DNA from: a bacterium
Lineage (GTDB): Bacteria; Planctomycetota; Planctomycetia; Isosphaerales; Isosphaeraceae
Length of the DNA stretch: 64,000 nt
Direction of reading: 5' to 3'
Assembly (NCBI GenBank): GCA_016125085.1
Contig: WGMM01000007.1
Coordinates: 248,001 to 312,000 of the forward strand
Positions 36,056 to 45,410 of the stretch are shown here, piece after piece (positions within the stretch are counted from its first letter, which is position 1; every line of letters starts with the position of its first letter). The notes under the pieces were generated by a model that was not told where the DNA came from, ran no database searches, and worked only from the letters and a program-made list of their open reading frames with translations. The position numbers and the translations under genes were made by a program.

Positions 36056-37384
36056 GGCTTTCGGTGCAGCCTTGTCTTCCGCGGGTTTCGCGGTCGCCAT
36101 CGGCCAGGCGGCGGTGTCCTTGAGGATTTCCCGGATCGCTGCCCGGTCTTTATCGGACAGATGCTTGTATTTGTCCGAAGTGTCCTTGCCGTCGAGGATC
36201 TCGGACAGCCGTGCCGCGATGTATTGCCGGGCTTCGTCGGGCAATTGGCGGAACGAGTCGGTGTAGACCAGGTAGCTGCAGGGATATTCGAAGAGGCGGG
36301 TCTTGAGGTTCAATTGCCTCAGGCTCCGGCCTTGCGAATCGAAGGGCCCTTTCGACTGGAACGATTTCGCGAAGGCTGACGATGGCTTGATCGGGTCCTT
36401 CAGTGGCGTTTCTTCGCTGAATAGCATGTATTCCAGCAGCGGTTCGCAGGCCGATTTGATACGCGCCGTGGTGCTGGGCCAGCGGTGATCGGGCGGCTCG
36501 CCCAGGCCTTTGTTGAGCGCGGCTTCGTAGTGCAGGGCCTGGCGTGTCTGGAAGTTGGCCCTGGTGATGCGGTTATGCATCTCGGCCTGATGGGCCAGGA
36601 CCATCAGTGCGACAACATCGCTGGTCGGTTCCAGGTAATGGCGGGTGTCGATGAGCGTTTCGAGTTCGGTGACGTTATGGCCTTCGGACCAGTCGACGTC
36701 GCGGTGCGACTGTTTCTTGCGGAAAATCTTGTTGCCCAGGTGGAACTGTTCGCCGGTTTCGCCCGTTACGTACCAGCCGCCGAACCGTTCTTCGAAGGGC
36801 GATGTCTGGTCGGTGCGGTAGCTGCCTGAGGCGAGCAGGGGCTGGCCTGCGGCGTCGGCGAAAACGGAGCGGAAGAGGTGGCCCGGCACGGCCTGGGTTT
36901 GTGAGCCGCCGTGGCAGAGCAGGCAGGAATCGGTCTGGCGGGTGATGACGGGCGTTTCGGACCGTTCCTGATCGAGCGTGTAGAAGACGGTGCCGAGTTT
37001 GGGGTCGGCCACGGAGATTTCCAGCACATCGCCGTTATCGCAGTAGCCGATGTAGACGTCGTCGTTGTAATACAGGGCCCGGGGCCGGTCGGCCGTGATC
37101 CGGTCGCGCTGGAGACTGGTCTTGGAGAAGACGAGTGTCTGCGAGTCACGTGGCACGTCGAGGGCAGAGAGCAGGGCTTCCAGATAGCCCTTGCGTTCGT
37201 CGTAGGCGAGTTTTTTCGAGCCCGATTTGAGGGCTTTGTCGAGCTTCGCCACGGGGTTGTCAGGTGCGGTGTCACGGTAAAGGATCGGCTCGCGATCGAA
37301 GTCATCGGCGTAGGAGCCGGAAAACGGCAGGCCGACGAAAACGGCCAGCGAAAACGCACACTTGAGAAATCTGGTACGATGCAT
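36047..37384 (-). CDS. exported hypothetical protein with CxxCH motif
   Basis: A 445-residue protein; start ATG 37384 with AAGGGCG upstream and a signal peptide cut near SGSYA-DD. It holds CLLCH at 154-158 (DSCLLCHGGSQTQ), a probable haem c site, after NDDVYIGYCDNGDVLEISVADP. Later motifs include LVYTDSFRQLPDEARQYIAA. I do not recognise the family with certainty; it resembles large planctomycete cytochrome-like proteins annotated as hypothetical. The last 20 residues are Ala/Lys/Pro-rich. Confidence 0.7.
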   Translation of the reverse strand: MHRTRFLKCAFSLAVFVGLPFSGSYADDFDREPILYRDTAPDNPVAKLDKALKSGSKKLAYDERKGYLEALLSALDVPRDSQTLVFSKTSLQRDRITADRPRALYYNDDVYIGYCDNGDVLEISVADPKLGTVFYTLDQERSETPVITRQTDSCLLCHGGSQTQAVPGHLFRSVFADAAGQPLLASGSYRTDQTSPFEERFGGWYVTGETGEQFHLGNKIFRKKQSHRDVDWSEGHNVTELETLIDTRHYLEPTSDVVALMVLAHQAEMHNRITRANFQTRQALHYEAALNKGLGEPPDHRWPSTTARIKSACEPLLEYMLFSEETPLKDPIKPSSAFAKSFQSKGPFDSQGRSLRQLNLKTRLFEYPCSYLVYTDSFRQLPDEARQYIAARLSEILDGKDTSDKYKHLSDKDRAAIREILKDTAAWPMATAKPAEDKAAPKAAD

Positions 37385-37625
37385 GACAGTTCGCCCTTGC
37401 GCCCCAGTCTGCGAAGATCGTATTCGGAACGATGCCTGAAGTCTAACATTCTCTATATCGGATATCAAGACAAAAATATCCAATTCTAATTGTATCGATT
37501 TGTATTCAGGACCGATTTCTCCGAAATTTGTGGATCCGTGGACTGCTGAATATCGCCGACGGATGATAGGATCGTCATCTATGGATGATCGGATACCACA
37601 GAAAGACACCGAAGGCGGCCGAAGC

Positions 37626-38243
37626 ATGAGCAGGATCTGGAAGCGGGCGGCGATCGGGCTGGCAATTTCGGGGATGATGGCCGCATATGGTTTATCGGCC
37701 TGGACTCAGCCTCCGGAGGGGCGATTCGGTGGCCGCGGGCCTGGTGGCCCAGGCGGTTTCGGAGGTCCGGGCGGTCGGGGCTTTCCGCCGATGCCTTTGA
37801 TGACGGCTCTGGATACGGACGCTGACGGCGCGCTTTCGAAGGACGAGATCGCCAGTGCTTCGAAATCACTGATGACTCTGGACAAGAATAAGGACGGCGT
37901 GATCAGCGCAGAAGAGATGCGGCCCGAGTTCATGCGTGGTGGGCCTGGTGGCCCGGGCGGGCGCGGTGGTCCGGATATGTCCGGTGAGCTGGTCGAGCGT
38001 ATGTTCGCTTTCGACACGAACAAGGACGGCAAGTTATCGGCAGACGAATTGCCTGAACGGATGAAAGCCCTGATCGAGCGGGCCGACACGAACAAGGACG
38101 GATTTCTGGATCGCCAGGAAGTGACGGCTCAGGCGCGGCGTCAGGCGGAAGCCTCGGGGCCTCAGCAGGGGCAACGCCGTGGTTTCGAAGGCGAACGGGA
38201 AAAAGGCGAACGCAGGGAAGGTCGCGGTCGCGATGACGGCTGA
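37626..38243 (+). CDS. exported EF-hand protein
   Basis: A 205-residue secreted protein starting at ATG 37626 (MSRIWKRAAI). After the leader is a Gly/Pro/Phe-rich stretch (30-58), then four EF-hand calcium loops: DTDADGALSKDE (63-74), DKNKDGVISAEE (86-97), DTNKDGKLSADE (130-141) and DTNKDGFLDRQE (154-165), with a second Gly-rich spacer between pairs. All four have proper Asp and Glu ligands. The tail is charged (Glu/Arg/Gly). Probably a surface calcium sensor or matrix protein. It is upstream of an ApbE gene on the same strand (127-base gap). Confidence 0.88.
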   Translation: MSRIWKRAAIGLAISGMMAAYGLSAWTQPPEGRFGGRGPGGPGGFGGPGGRGFPPMPLMTALDTDADGALSKDEIASASKSLMTLDKNKDGVISAEEMRPEFMRGGPGGPGGRGGPDMSGELVERMFAFDTNKDGKLSADELPERMKALIERADTNKDGFLDRQEVTAQARRQAEASGPQQGQRRGFEGEREKGERREGRGRDDG

Positions 38244-38370
38244 CGATGTCCGGTGCGTGGGCGGAATGATCTCGTACCACGCATGATTCATGCAGCCAGA
38301 TGGCTCGCCCGGATCCGCTTTTTTCGGTATCTGGCAGAATCGGTCACTTCGAACTGGAGAATGTTAAAGC

Positions 38371-39963
38371 ATGGTTCGTTCTCACGGGCTGGTCTCATCG
38401 TTCGTCTTGTCGATCGTTTTCTGCGGTTTCTCCAATCCGGGCCTGGTGCGTGGTCAGGCTACCCAGTCTGATTTTCAAGGATCAGGCGATTTCGTTTCGC
38501 GGCACGAGAACGTGCTCGGGACGAGCCTGGTGCTGCGCGTGCAAGCCGATTCACGGAAGACGGCCGAAACGGCCGAACGGGTCGTTCTCAGCGAAATCGA
38601 CCGCTTGAGCCGGGTCTTCAGCCGATATGACGCCGACAGCGAACTGAGCCGCTGGTGCCGGGGCGAAATCGCTGATGGCCGTGTTTCGCAGGATTTATAC
38701 GGTATATTCGACCGGGCTTCCGCCTGGAACGGAAAAACGGCCGGTGCGTTCGATATCCGTGCGCAGGTCTATTCGAAACTCTGGGAATCGGCCGCGAAAG
38801 CCGGTCGGCTACCGACCGCGAACGAGCTGGCTGATTCCCGCCACCTGGCGACCCAACCTGCGTGGACACTCATTCCCGAATCGCAGCGGCTGATACGAGC
38901 GAGCACCGCCTCAATCAGCCTGGACGGGATCGCGACCGGCACGATCGTCGATGCCGCGATAGAGCGTGTTCAGAGAGAAATTCCCGAGGTGCGTGGCATT
39001 CTTGTCGATATCGGCGGTGACATTCGCGTCGCTGGTGACATGGAAACTCGTGTCGGCGTGGCGCCGCCCCGGGGCGATTCCGAAACGGCCGTGCCGATTT
39101 CCCGGCTGCGTCTGAAAAACCGGGCCATCACGACCAGCGGCGATACTTACAGGGGCTTCGATATCGGCGGCGTGCATCATTCGCACATCATCGATCCGAA
39201 GACTGGTGAACCGGCCCGCGATGCCGTCAGTGCGACGGTGATCGCGCCGACGGCTGAAACCGCGGACGCCCTGGCCACGGCCTTTTGCGTGCTCTCGCCT
39301 GACGAGAGTCTGCGGATTGCGGCAAGTTTGCCGGGCGTGGATTGCCTGATCCTGACGCGTGACGGCCAGCGTATCGCGTCGCAGGGATGGCCCGGCGTCG
39401 ATGTGCGCGAACGGAATCTTGCGGATATCGTCCAGGCTTCGCTGGCGATTCTGTTGAACCCGGCTCCGTTTCAGGCTGAACCAGGCAAAGGGCTGCCGTT
39501 GTCTTTGAAGGTCGAATTCGAGATCGATCAGCCGGACGCCTCACGCCGTTATCGCAAGCCGTATGTCGCAGTGTGGGTCGAGGACAAGGACGGCCTGACG
39601 GTGCGCACGCTGGCTCTGTGGCTGCAGAAAAACGGCTCGCGATGGCATCCGGACCTGAGGCGCTGGTGGCGTGATGATCAGGCCCGCAAGCTGCTCGAAG
39701 ATTCGGACCTGATCGAGACCGTTTCGCGCCCGACACGGCCAGCCGGCAAGTACGACGTGAGCTGGGACGGCAAGGACGATTCGGGGGCGCCCGTCAAACC
39801 AGGCCAGTACACGATTCTGATCGAAGCCGCGCGGGAGCATGGGACGTATCAGCTGATCCGCCAGGAAGTGACGCTGGGCGACAAGCCCTTCGCGAAGAAC
39901 CTGGCCGGAAACGTCGAAATCAAATCGGCCCGGGTGGTTTACGGGAACGCATCAGAGCGATGA
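38371..39963 (+). CDS. apbE: FAD:protein FMN transferase (ApbE) fused to DUF2271
   Basis: A 530-residue exported protein, ATG 38371 after GGAGAATG. Residues 35-330 are ApbE: VLGTSLVLRV, then FSRYDADSELSRW, SLDGIATGTIVDAAIE, VDIGGDIRVAG and the C-terminal block TSGDTYRGFDI...HHSHIIDPKTGEPA. This enzyme attaches FMN to Thr of target flavoproteins outside the membrane. From about 372 to the end is a DUF2271 domain (VAVWVEDKDGLTVRTLALW, and PAGKYDVSWDGKDDSG). The start codon of the PepSY protein overlaps its stop (ATGA), so the pair is translationally coupled. Confidence 0.9.
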   Translation: MVRSHGLVSSFVLSIVFCGFSNPGLVRGQATQSDFQGSGDFVSRHENVLGTSLVLRVQADSRKTAETAERVVLSEIDRLSRVFSRYDADSELSRWCRGEIADGRVSQDLYGIFDRASAWNGKTAGAFDIRAQVYSKLWESAAKAGRLPTANELADSRHLATQPAWTLIPESQRLIRASTASISLDGIATGTIVDAAIERVQREIPEVRGILVDIGGDIRVAGDMETRVGVAPPRGDSETAVPISRLRLKNRAITTSGDTYRGFDIGGVHHSHIIDPKTGEPARDAVSATVIAPTAETADALATAFCVLSPDESLRIAASLPGVDCLILTRDGQRIASQGWPGVDVRERNLADIVQASLAILLNPAPFQAEPGKGLPLSLKVEFEIDQPDASRRYRKPYVAVWVEDKDGLTVRTLALWLQKNGSRWHPDLRRWWRDDQARKLLEDSDLIETVSRPTRPAGKYDVSWDGKDDSGAPVKPGQYTILIEAAREHGTYQLIRQEVTLGDKPFAKNLAGNVEIKSARVVYGNASER

Positions 39964-40691
39964 GCATCCGCGACGAGATTCGGACGGCTGCGGAGGTCGT
40001 GACTCCTCCGCATTCCGGTCCAAGGCCTGGCAAGTTCGTCACGCTGGGCAAGCGATTTCGCCGGGTTACGGCCAGCTGGCTCAGGTGGCTTCATATCTAT
40101 GCCTCGATGTTCGGCCTGGCGGTGACGCTTTTCTTCTCTGCGACGGGGATCACGCTCAATCACCCGGACTGGTTCGGCGAAGTCGAGCGGAATGCCGTTG
40201 TCGAGGGCGAAGTCGATCCTTCCTGGGTCGCTGTGCGCACCGATCCCGACAAGTCGGCAGGGAACGGCGACGATGCAACCGCGGATCCGCTTGCCGGAGT
40301 GGCGAAGCTGGAGGTTGTCGAGCATTTGCGCAAGACCTTCGGTGTGCGCGGATCGATGACCGAATTCGGCGGCGACGATCGCGAATGCTTCGTCAATTTC
40401 AAGGGCCCGGGTTATTCGGCCGATGCGACGATTGACCGCAAGACGGGCGAATTTCGCTTGTCGATAACTCGGTTCGGCCTTGTCGCCGTGCTCAATGACC
40501 TGCACAAGGGGCGCGACTCGGGGCCGGTCTGGTCGGCGCTGGTCGACGTCTCCGCCGTGCTCCTGTGTTTCATTTCGTTGACGGGCCTGGGGCTGATCTT
40601 TTTCCTCAAGCTGCGCAGGTCGCCAGGGCTGGCGATCGCCCTGCTGGGGACGATCGCCGTTTTCGCACTCTACTTCGGTGCCGTTCCCTGA
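39960..40691 (+). CDS. PepSY-associated transmembrane protein
   Basis: A 243-residue membrane protein. A basic cytoplasmic N-terminus leads to a first helix (WLRWLHIYASMFGLAVTLFF), a large periplasmic domain with PepSY-like strands, the conserved LNDLHKGRDSG, and two more helices (SAVLLCFISLTGLGLIFFL; AIALLGTIAVFALYF). PepSY_TM proteins take part in redox or iron reduction at the membrane and often pair with ApbE and DUF2271. It overlaps the upstream gene by four bases. Confidence 0.88.
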   Translation: MSIRDEIRTAAEVVTPPHSGPRPGKFVTLGKRFRRVTASWLRWLHIYASMFGLAVTLFFSATGITLNHPDWFGEVERNAVVEGEVDPSWVAVRTDPDKSAGNGDDATADPLAGVAKLEVVEHLRKTFGVRGSMTEFGGDDRECFVNFKGPGYSADATIDRKTGEFRLSITRFGLVAVLNDLHKGRDSGPVWSALVDVSAVLLCFISLTGLGLIFFLKLRRSPGLAIALLGTIAVFALYFGAVP

Positions 40692-40723
40692 CGATTCCTT
40701 CGAACGACCCGCCTGGGGACGTT

Positions 40724-42055
40724 TCAGCCTAGCTTCCAGCCTTCGCGCGGTTTGCGGTGGATGAGCGGTTCGGCCTCGGGGGCGTTGGGGCATCGCAGGT
40801 TCTTCGAATCCCACTCGATCCGCTTGCCGAGGCGATAGGCCACGTTGCCCAGGTGGTTCGACTCGGTCAGCAGGCCTGAGTAGGAAAATGGGCAGGTCGT
40901 GGGCGAGCCGGTCTTACAGGCTGCGAGCCATTCGGCCTGGTGGCCGATCGAATCCGGGATCGTCGGTGCCGGCCGCTTGTAATCGGCGAATTTGTCCTCG
41001 GGCAGAAGCAAGTTCTTGCCGTAATCGGAAAGCAGCATGCCCTTCGAGCCGATGAACAGGACGCCGCTATCCCACTGCGGGATGGTTTTGTCGAGCCATT
41101 CGGGCGGTTTGTCCTTGCCCTGATGCCATGTCATCGTGAGCGGGCCGCGGCTGCCCCTGGCCGGGAATTCGAAGGTGGCCGACATGCTCGCCGGGGCGAG
41201 TTCCGGATGAGGCGGCGGACCCGAGGCGGAAACGGCCGTGGGTGCGTCCAGATCCAGCGCCCAGAAGGGCAGGTCGTTCCAGTGGCTGCCGAGGTCGCTC
41301 ATGGTGCCGCCGCCGAAATCCCACCAGCGGTACCACTTGGGACCGGGGAAGTAGACCTGGTTGAACGGCCGCCAGGGGGCAGGGCCGATCCAGAGATCCC
41401 AGTCGAGGAAGGGCGGGGGTGTCTGTTCTTCGGTCGGCCGGTTCTGGACGCTGACGATATCACCGTGCTTTTTGGCATCTTCAGGGCTTTGCAGGCCCCA
41501 GGCACGGCCGACCCAGACACGTACGGCGGAGACATCGCCGATGGCTCCGGCGCGGATCAGTTCGACGACCCTGCGGTAATTGTTTCCGGCATGGATCTGC
41601 GTGCCCATCTGCGTGGCCACGCCGGCTTTGGCCGCGGCGTTCATCACCTGGCGGGTTTCCCAGATGTCATAGGCGAGCGGCTTTTCGCAATAGACGTGCT
41701 TCTTCAGTTGAAGGGCGGGCAGGGTGGCATAGGCGTGGGTGTGTTCGGAGCAGCTGACGACGACGGCGTCGATCGCGGCGGCGTTGTCGTAGATACGGCG
41801 GAAGTCGACGTATTTCGTCGCCTTCGGGTGCTTGCGTGCCGCGGCTTCGAGGTTGTTGCCGTTGACGTCGCAGATCGCCACGACGTTTTCGGTCTTGTCC
41901 ACTTCGGCCATATTGCCCGCGCCCCGGCCGCCGACGCCGACGATGGCCAGGTTCAGCCGGTCGTTCGCCCCGCGGGCTGAGAGAATTCCTGGAAACGCGA
42001 ACGGCACAGCGGCGGCGGCAAAAAATTGACGGCGATGAGTTTTCGGTCCGATCAT
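40724..42055 (-). CDS. Gfo/Idh/MocA oxidoreductase, exported
   Basis: A 443-residue oxidoreductase; start ATG 42055 ([10 protein letters not shown]) with CCCCGGAG upstream. The leader [20 protein letters not shown] resembles a Tat signal. Rossmann motif [15 protein letters not shown], then the family motif [17 protein letters not shown] with the conserved Lys, and [19 protein letters not shown]. Related to the protein at 32888 but clearly distinct. Substrate unknown; the gene is convergent with the PepSY gene. Confidence 0.87.
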   Translation of the reverse strand: MIGPKTHRRQFFAAAAVPFAFPGILSARGANDRLNLAIVGVGGRGAGNMAEVDKTENVVAICDVNGNNLEAAARKHPKATKYVDFRRIYDNAAAIDAVVVSCSEHTHAYATLPALQLKKHVYCEKPLAYDIWETRQVMNAAAKAGVATQMGTQIHAGNNYRRVVELIRAGAIGDVSAVRVWVGRAWGLQSPEDAKKHGDIVSVQNRPTEEQTPPPFLDWDLWIGPAPWRPFNQVYFPGPKWYRWWDFGGGTMSDLGSHWNDLPFWALDLDAPTAVSASGPPPHPELAPASMSATFEFPARGSRGPLTMTWHQGKDKPPEWLDKTIPQWDSGVLFIGSKGMLLSDYGKNLLLPEDKFADYKRPAPTIPDSIGHQAEWLAACKTGSPTTCPFSYSGLLTESNHLGNVAYRLGKRIEWDSKNLRCPNAPEAEPLIHRKPREGWKLG

Positions 42056-42364
42056 TTCCGGGCTCCGGGGAGGACGGTGGAGACTCTGGCTCGCGGCGGG
42101 GCGGGGCAAATCGCTATGGCCGAATCCGAAGAGGAACGCCGGCCTGGCATGATTCCCGTTCCGTAGCTTCTCGTGCTTTTTTCGTGGAATGTCAAGCAAT
42201 TTCAGGAAAATCCGGGCATCCGGCCGATCGAAACGAGATCGAATTGATGATGACCGCCAGGCCGATTTCGGTTATGAGATTGCTGTCATTTCGATCGTCC
42301 GCATGTCGCTGTCCTCTCGACAGGCTGATGCCACGTTCGATTTGCAGGAAATGTGAGGCAAGTC

Positions 42365-43456
42365 ATGTTTTCCGGAAACGGTGGGCGACGGAATGGGGGA
42401 GACCGCTCTCCCGTGAAACGCAGGCACGAGCCCAGGTTCGAAACCCTGAGCGACCGTACTTTGCCGGCCACGTTCATGAGCGCTGCGGTACCACCCCTGG
42501 CGACCGAGGACCGGAGCCATTCGAGAGAGAAATTCCACGAATTCGAGGCTGCCAGCTCGACGGCCAATCCGAACGAGACACATGAAAGCCAGGTTGCGCC
42601 CTTCAGCAATGCCAGTGCCACCATCAATTTGCCGCACGGTACGGCACCGGCTGGCGGCTGGCCCGTCGTGTTCCTGTTCAATGGCGACGGAATGGGTGCG
42701 GTGGGTGACGGAGCCCAGGCGGCCAATCTTTCGAAAGCCCTGCTGAAACAGGGCATAGCGACGGCCGTCGTCTCTTATCCGAATCTCGTGAACGTCGATA
42801 CGTTCGAAAAATCGATCGTGGCAGTTCTTCAGAACGCTGCTGGCGGCCGGCTGGCCGAATACGGAAAAATCAATCCTCAGGCGTTCGGCGTAGCCGGATT
42901 TTCAGCGGGAGGATTCGTCACGACGTTCCTGCTCGCGAAATATGCACACGGTTACGGTTACGACCTGCAGGGCGGCATTTCGTTTTATGGCTTCGTCGAT
43001 ACGAAAACCTGGTTCGAATATCATCGGTCCGAAGCGAAAGGAATTTTGCCGACAGACCCCGTGCTGGCTGGCGGAAAAGACCCGAACTCGATCTGTTTCA
43101 CGCCCCGTGGCCCCGCGCGGTGCCGGGATCACAGCGCGGAGATGGTTTCCGTCGTCGAGTCCCATATGGCCGGAGCGTCGGCCGCCAAACTGGAATCGTT
43201 ATCGACGACGAACGTGATCGACGAACTGACAGCCAGTGGCCGGGGCTCTCAGGTCGCACCGATTTTCGGCGTATTCGGCTCGAACGATTCGAACATCGTT
43301 CCTGCCATCAATGAACGGCAGATTCGTACGCTCTGGTCACAGGCCGGCGCGGAATATCATTACGTCACCTATAATGGCACCCATGGCGCGGAATGGAGCG
43401 TATCGCCCGAGTCCGTAACCTGGCTTGTGGGCAGGCTATCTCGCAATAGTGCCTAG
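42365..43456 (+). CDS. alpha/beta hydrolase with LEPR-like N-terminal tag
   Basis: A 363-residue protein, ATG 42365 after GAGG. The first 40 residues read RRHEPRFETLSDRTLPATFM, close to the planctomycete LEPR-XLL-type motif (RFExLExRxLL/P) that marks surface or secreted proteins and replaces an ordinary signal peptide. From about 95 an alpha/beta hydrolase follows: PVVFLFNGDGMG, nucleophile Ser180 in GFSAGG, a possible Asp in GSNDSNI and His in GTHGAEW. Substrate unknown; dienelactone-hydrolase or esterase-like. Confidence 0.7.
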   Translation: MFSGNGGRRNGGDRSPVKRRHEPRFETLSDRTLPATFMSAAVPPLATEDRSHSREKFHEFEAASSTANPNETHESQVAPFSNASATINLPHGTAPAGGWPVVFLFNGDGMGAVGDGAQAANLSKALLKQGIATAVVSYPNLVNVDTFEKSIVAVLQNAAGGRLAEYGKINPQAFGVAGFSAGGFVTTFLLAKYAHGYGYDLQGGISFYGFVDTKTWFEYHRSEAKGILPTDPVLAGGKDPNSICFTPRGPARCRDHSAEMVSVVESHMAGASAAKLESLSTTNVIDELTASGRGSQVAPIFGVFGSNDSNIVPAINERQIRTLWSQAGAEYHYVTYNGTHGAEWSVSPESVTWLVGRLSRNSA

Positions 43457-43507
43457 TCGTTCGATCCGCTGCTGCGGCCGTTTCCCGGCAAGTGATTTTC
43501 GACGAAG

Positions 43508-43543
43508 CACGGATGCTCGCATTTCGAAATGCGAGCATCCGTG
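43508..43543. repeat. perfect 36-bp palindrome
   Basis: CACGGATGCTCGCATTT (43508-43524), centre CG, then AAATGCGAGCATCCGTG (43527-43543), with no mismatch. It is 51 bases after the hydrolase stop and lacks a T tract on either strand. It may be a terminator, a protein-binding site or a repeat element. Confidence 0.75.
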
Positions 43544-43653
43544 AAATGTCGGCATGGAGGCGGCACGCAGTTCGAATTTCCTTGATCCGGTACCTGAGAA
43601 AGCCGGTCGAAATCCTGCGGTGCAGACAACTCAACCGGTAACTCCCGAACGAA

Positions 43654-43683
43654 GACAGGCTCGAGCGATTGCCCGAGCCTGTC
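43654..43683 (-). terminator. hairpin after the third oxidoreductase gene
   Basis: GACAGGCTCG (43654-43663) pairs with CGAGCCTGTC (43674-43683) around a 10-base loop. It lies 31 bases past the minus-strand gene at 43715; the T tract is short (TCTTCGTT). Confidence 0.55.
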
Positions 43684-43714
43684 CTGAGTTATCGATAGGC
43701 CAGGTTCGGCAAGA

Positions 43715-45040
43715 TCAGGCTTCGACTTCGTAGCCTTTGCGCTGCTCGCGCTTCTGCCAGGCGTTGGCTTCGGCGTCGCCGACGATTTCTTCCCTGGCGG
43801 CGTCCCATGTCAGGGTCCTGCCAAGACGCATGGCGATATTGCCGAGGTGGCAGGTCGTCATGGCGCGGTGGTGGCTGTAAACGTCGGAGATCGGCTTGCC
43901 ACGGTCGCGGACGCATTCCATGAAGTTGCCCATGTGGCCATCGAAACGCTTGCCGTTTCGCATCTTCATGAGCAGATCTTCACTGACCGGGTTCTTGTAC
44001 AGGGCATCGACCGGCATGCCCTTGAGGATGATTTCGCCGCGGCTGACGAAGATGGAACCCTTGTCGCCTTCGAACAGGATGCCGTTTTCGCCTTCGTCCA
44101 CGATGTTCAGCTCGACACCGCCAGGGGCCGTGCACTTCACGTGGAAGCTCGTCGCGGTGTTGTATTCGTTATCCACGGTCGGATAGCCGTTCGAATAAGG
44201 CACAGGGTGAATGGCCTTGACCACTTCGACCTTCTCGACGCCGCTGTCATCCAGGCCCAGGGCCCACATGGCTTCGTCGACATGGTGCGCGCCCCAGTCA
44301 GTCATCTTGCCGCCCGAGTATTCGTACCACCAGCGGAATTCATAGTGGCAGCGTTCCTTGATGTAAGGCACGGCCGGCGTCTGGCCCTGCCACATGTCCC
44401 AATTGAGCTTGGCCGGGGGTTCTTCGGTCTTGAACGGGCCGCCCTTCGGCGCGCCGCCGATCCGGCAGGTGACTTTCTTCATCTTGCCCAGACGGCCGTC
44501 GCGCACCATGGCGGCGGCCAGCAGGAACATATTGTTGTTTTCGCTGCGCTGCTGCGTGCCGACCTGCACTACGCGGCCGGTTTCCTTGAGCACCTTGCAG
44601 ATCTTCTTGCCTTCGTCGATCGTCAGCGTCAGCGGCTTCTGGCAATAAACGTCCTTGCCGGCCTTCATGGCTTCGATCAGGATCTTCGAGTGCCAGTGGT
44701 CCGGCGTGCTGATCGTGACGATCTCGATATCAGGCCGTTCCAGAACCTTGCGATAATCCTGATAAACATCGGCCTTGCCCTTGCCGATTCGTTCGCTGGC
44801 CTTCGCGGCTTCGGCGCGGTCGAGATCGACGTCGCACACGGCCACGATATCGCCGTAGCGGGCCGCCTGGGATGCGTCTCCATTACCCATGCCGCCCAGT
44901 CCGATCGATCCGATCTTCGGGCGAGAGTTCGGCGTCTTGGTTTCGTCGGCCATCGTGCGGCCGGGGCGAAGGTAAGGCAGCACCAGGCCGGAAGCGGCCG
45001 TGATACGGATCATGTCCCGTCGGTTCGTTTGCGTCGTCAT
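43715..45040 (-). CDS. Gfo/Idh/MocA oxidoreductase, Tat-exported
   Basis: A 441-residue oxidoreductase, start ATG 45040 (MTTQTNRRDMIRIT), with GGGAAAG upstream. NRRDMIRITAASGLVLPYL is Tat-like. Rossmann motif IGSIGLGGMGNGDAS, AVCDVDLDRAE, and the signature KDVYCQKPLTLTIDEGKK. Then MTDWGAHHVDEAMWALGLDD at the catalytic face. It belongs to the planctomycete group with DHWHSKILIEAMKAGK; substrate not known. Confidence 0.87.
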   Translation of the reverse strand: MTTQTNRRDMIRITAASGLVLPYLRPGRTMADETKTPNSRPKIGSIGLGGMGNGDASQAARYGDIVAVCDVDLDRAEAAKASERIGKGKADVYQDYRKVLERPDIEIVTISTPDHWHSKILIEAMKAGKDVYCQKPLTLTIDEGKKICKVLKETGRVVQVGTQQRSENNNMFLLAAAMVRDGRLGKMKKVTCRIGGAPKGGPFKTEEPPAKLNWDMWQGQTPAVPYIKERCHYEFRWWYEYSGGKMTDWGAHHVDEAMWALGLDDSGVEKVEVVKAIHPVPYSNGYPTVDNEYNTATSFHVKCTAPGGVELNIVDEGENGILFEGDKGSIFVSRGEIILKGMPVDALYKNPVSEDLLMKMRNGKRFDGHMGNFMECVRDRGKPISDVYSHHRAMTTCHLGNIAMRLGRTLTWDAAREEIVGDAEANAWQKREQRKGYEVEA

Positions 45041-45410
45041 GGGGCTTTCCCGGAATGTCGGTGTCGGGCGAATCGTCATGCCGAATCCAGGGCGAAGTGG
45101 CTGGCGGAATCGGCGTTACCGGATTTTCGCCATGAGGGCGAAAGAGAGAGAGGATGTGCCTGCCGGACTTTACCCGCATCGCGGAATCGTACTTGGGTGA
45201 ACGTTCGGAAGAGGCGGTCCGGGTTTCGGACGGCAAGCAGGTTCCATTCAGAATGACCAGCAAGGTGGCTTGGGTCAAGGGGTAGGCGAAAGTCGATTCG
45301 TTCCGCTCCTTAGGCGCAGGTCGATTGACTTGCGCCGACGGCACGCGTATATCCGATGGGGTGTTTGCGTAACGTTCGAGGCAGATGGATTTTGAGAAGA
45401 GGATCGAAAC
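45041..45410. other. divergent intergenic region
   Basis: 370 bases between divergent genes. No gene, no clear repeat; promoters are expected here but not identified. Confidence 0.35.

Noticed and set aside
43847-45256. 469-codon plus-strand open frame
   Set aside because: Antisense to the third oxidoreductase gene, which has clear family motifs.
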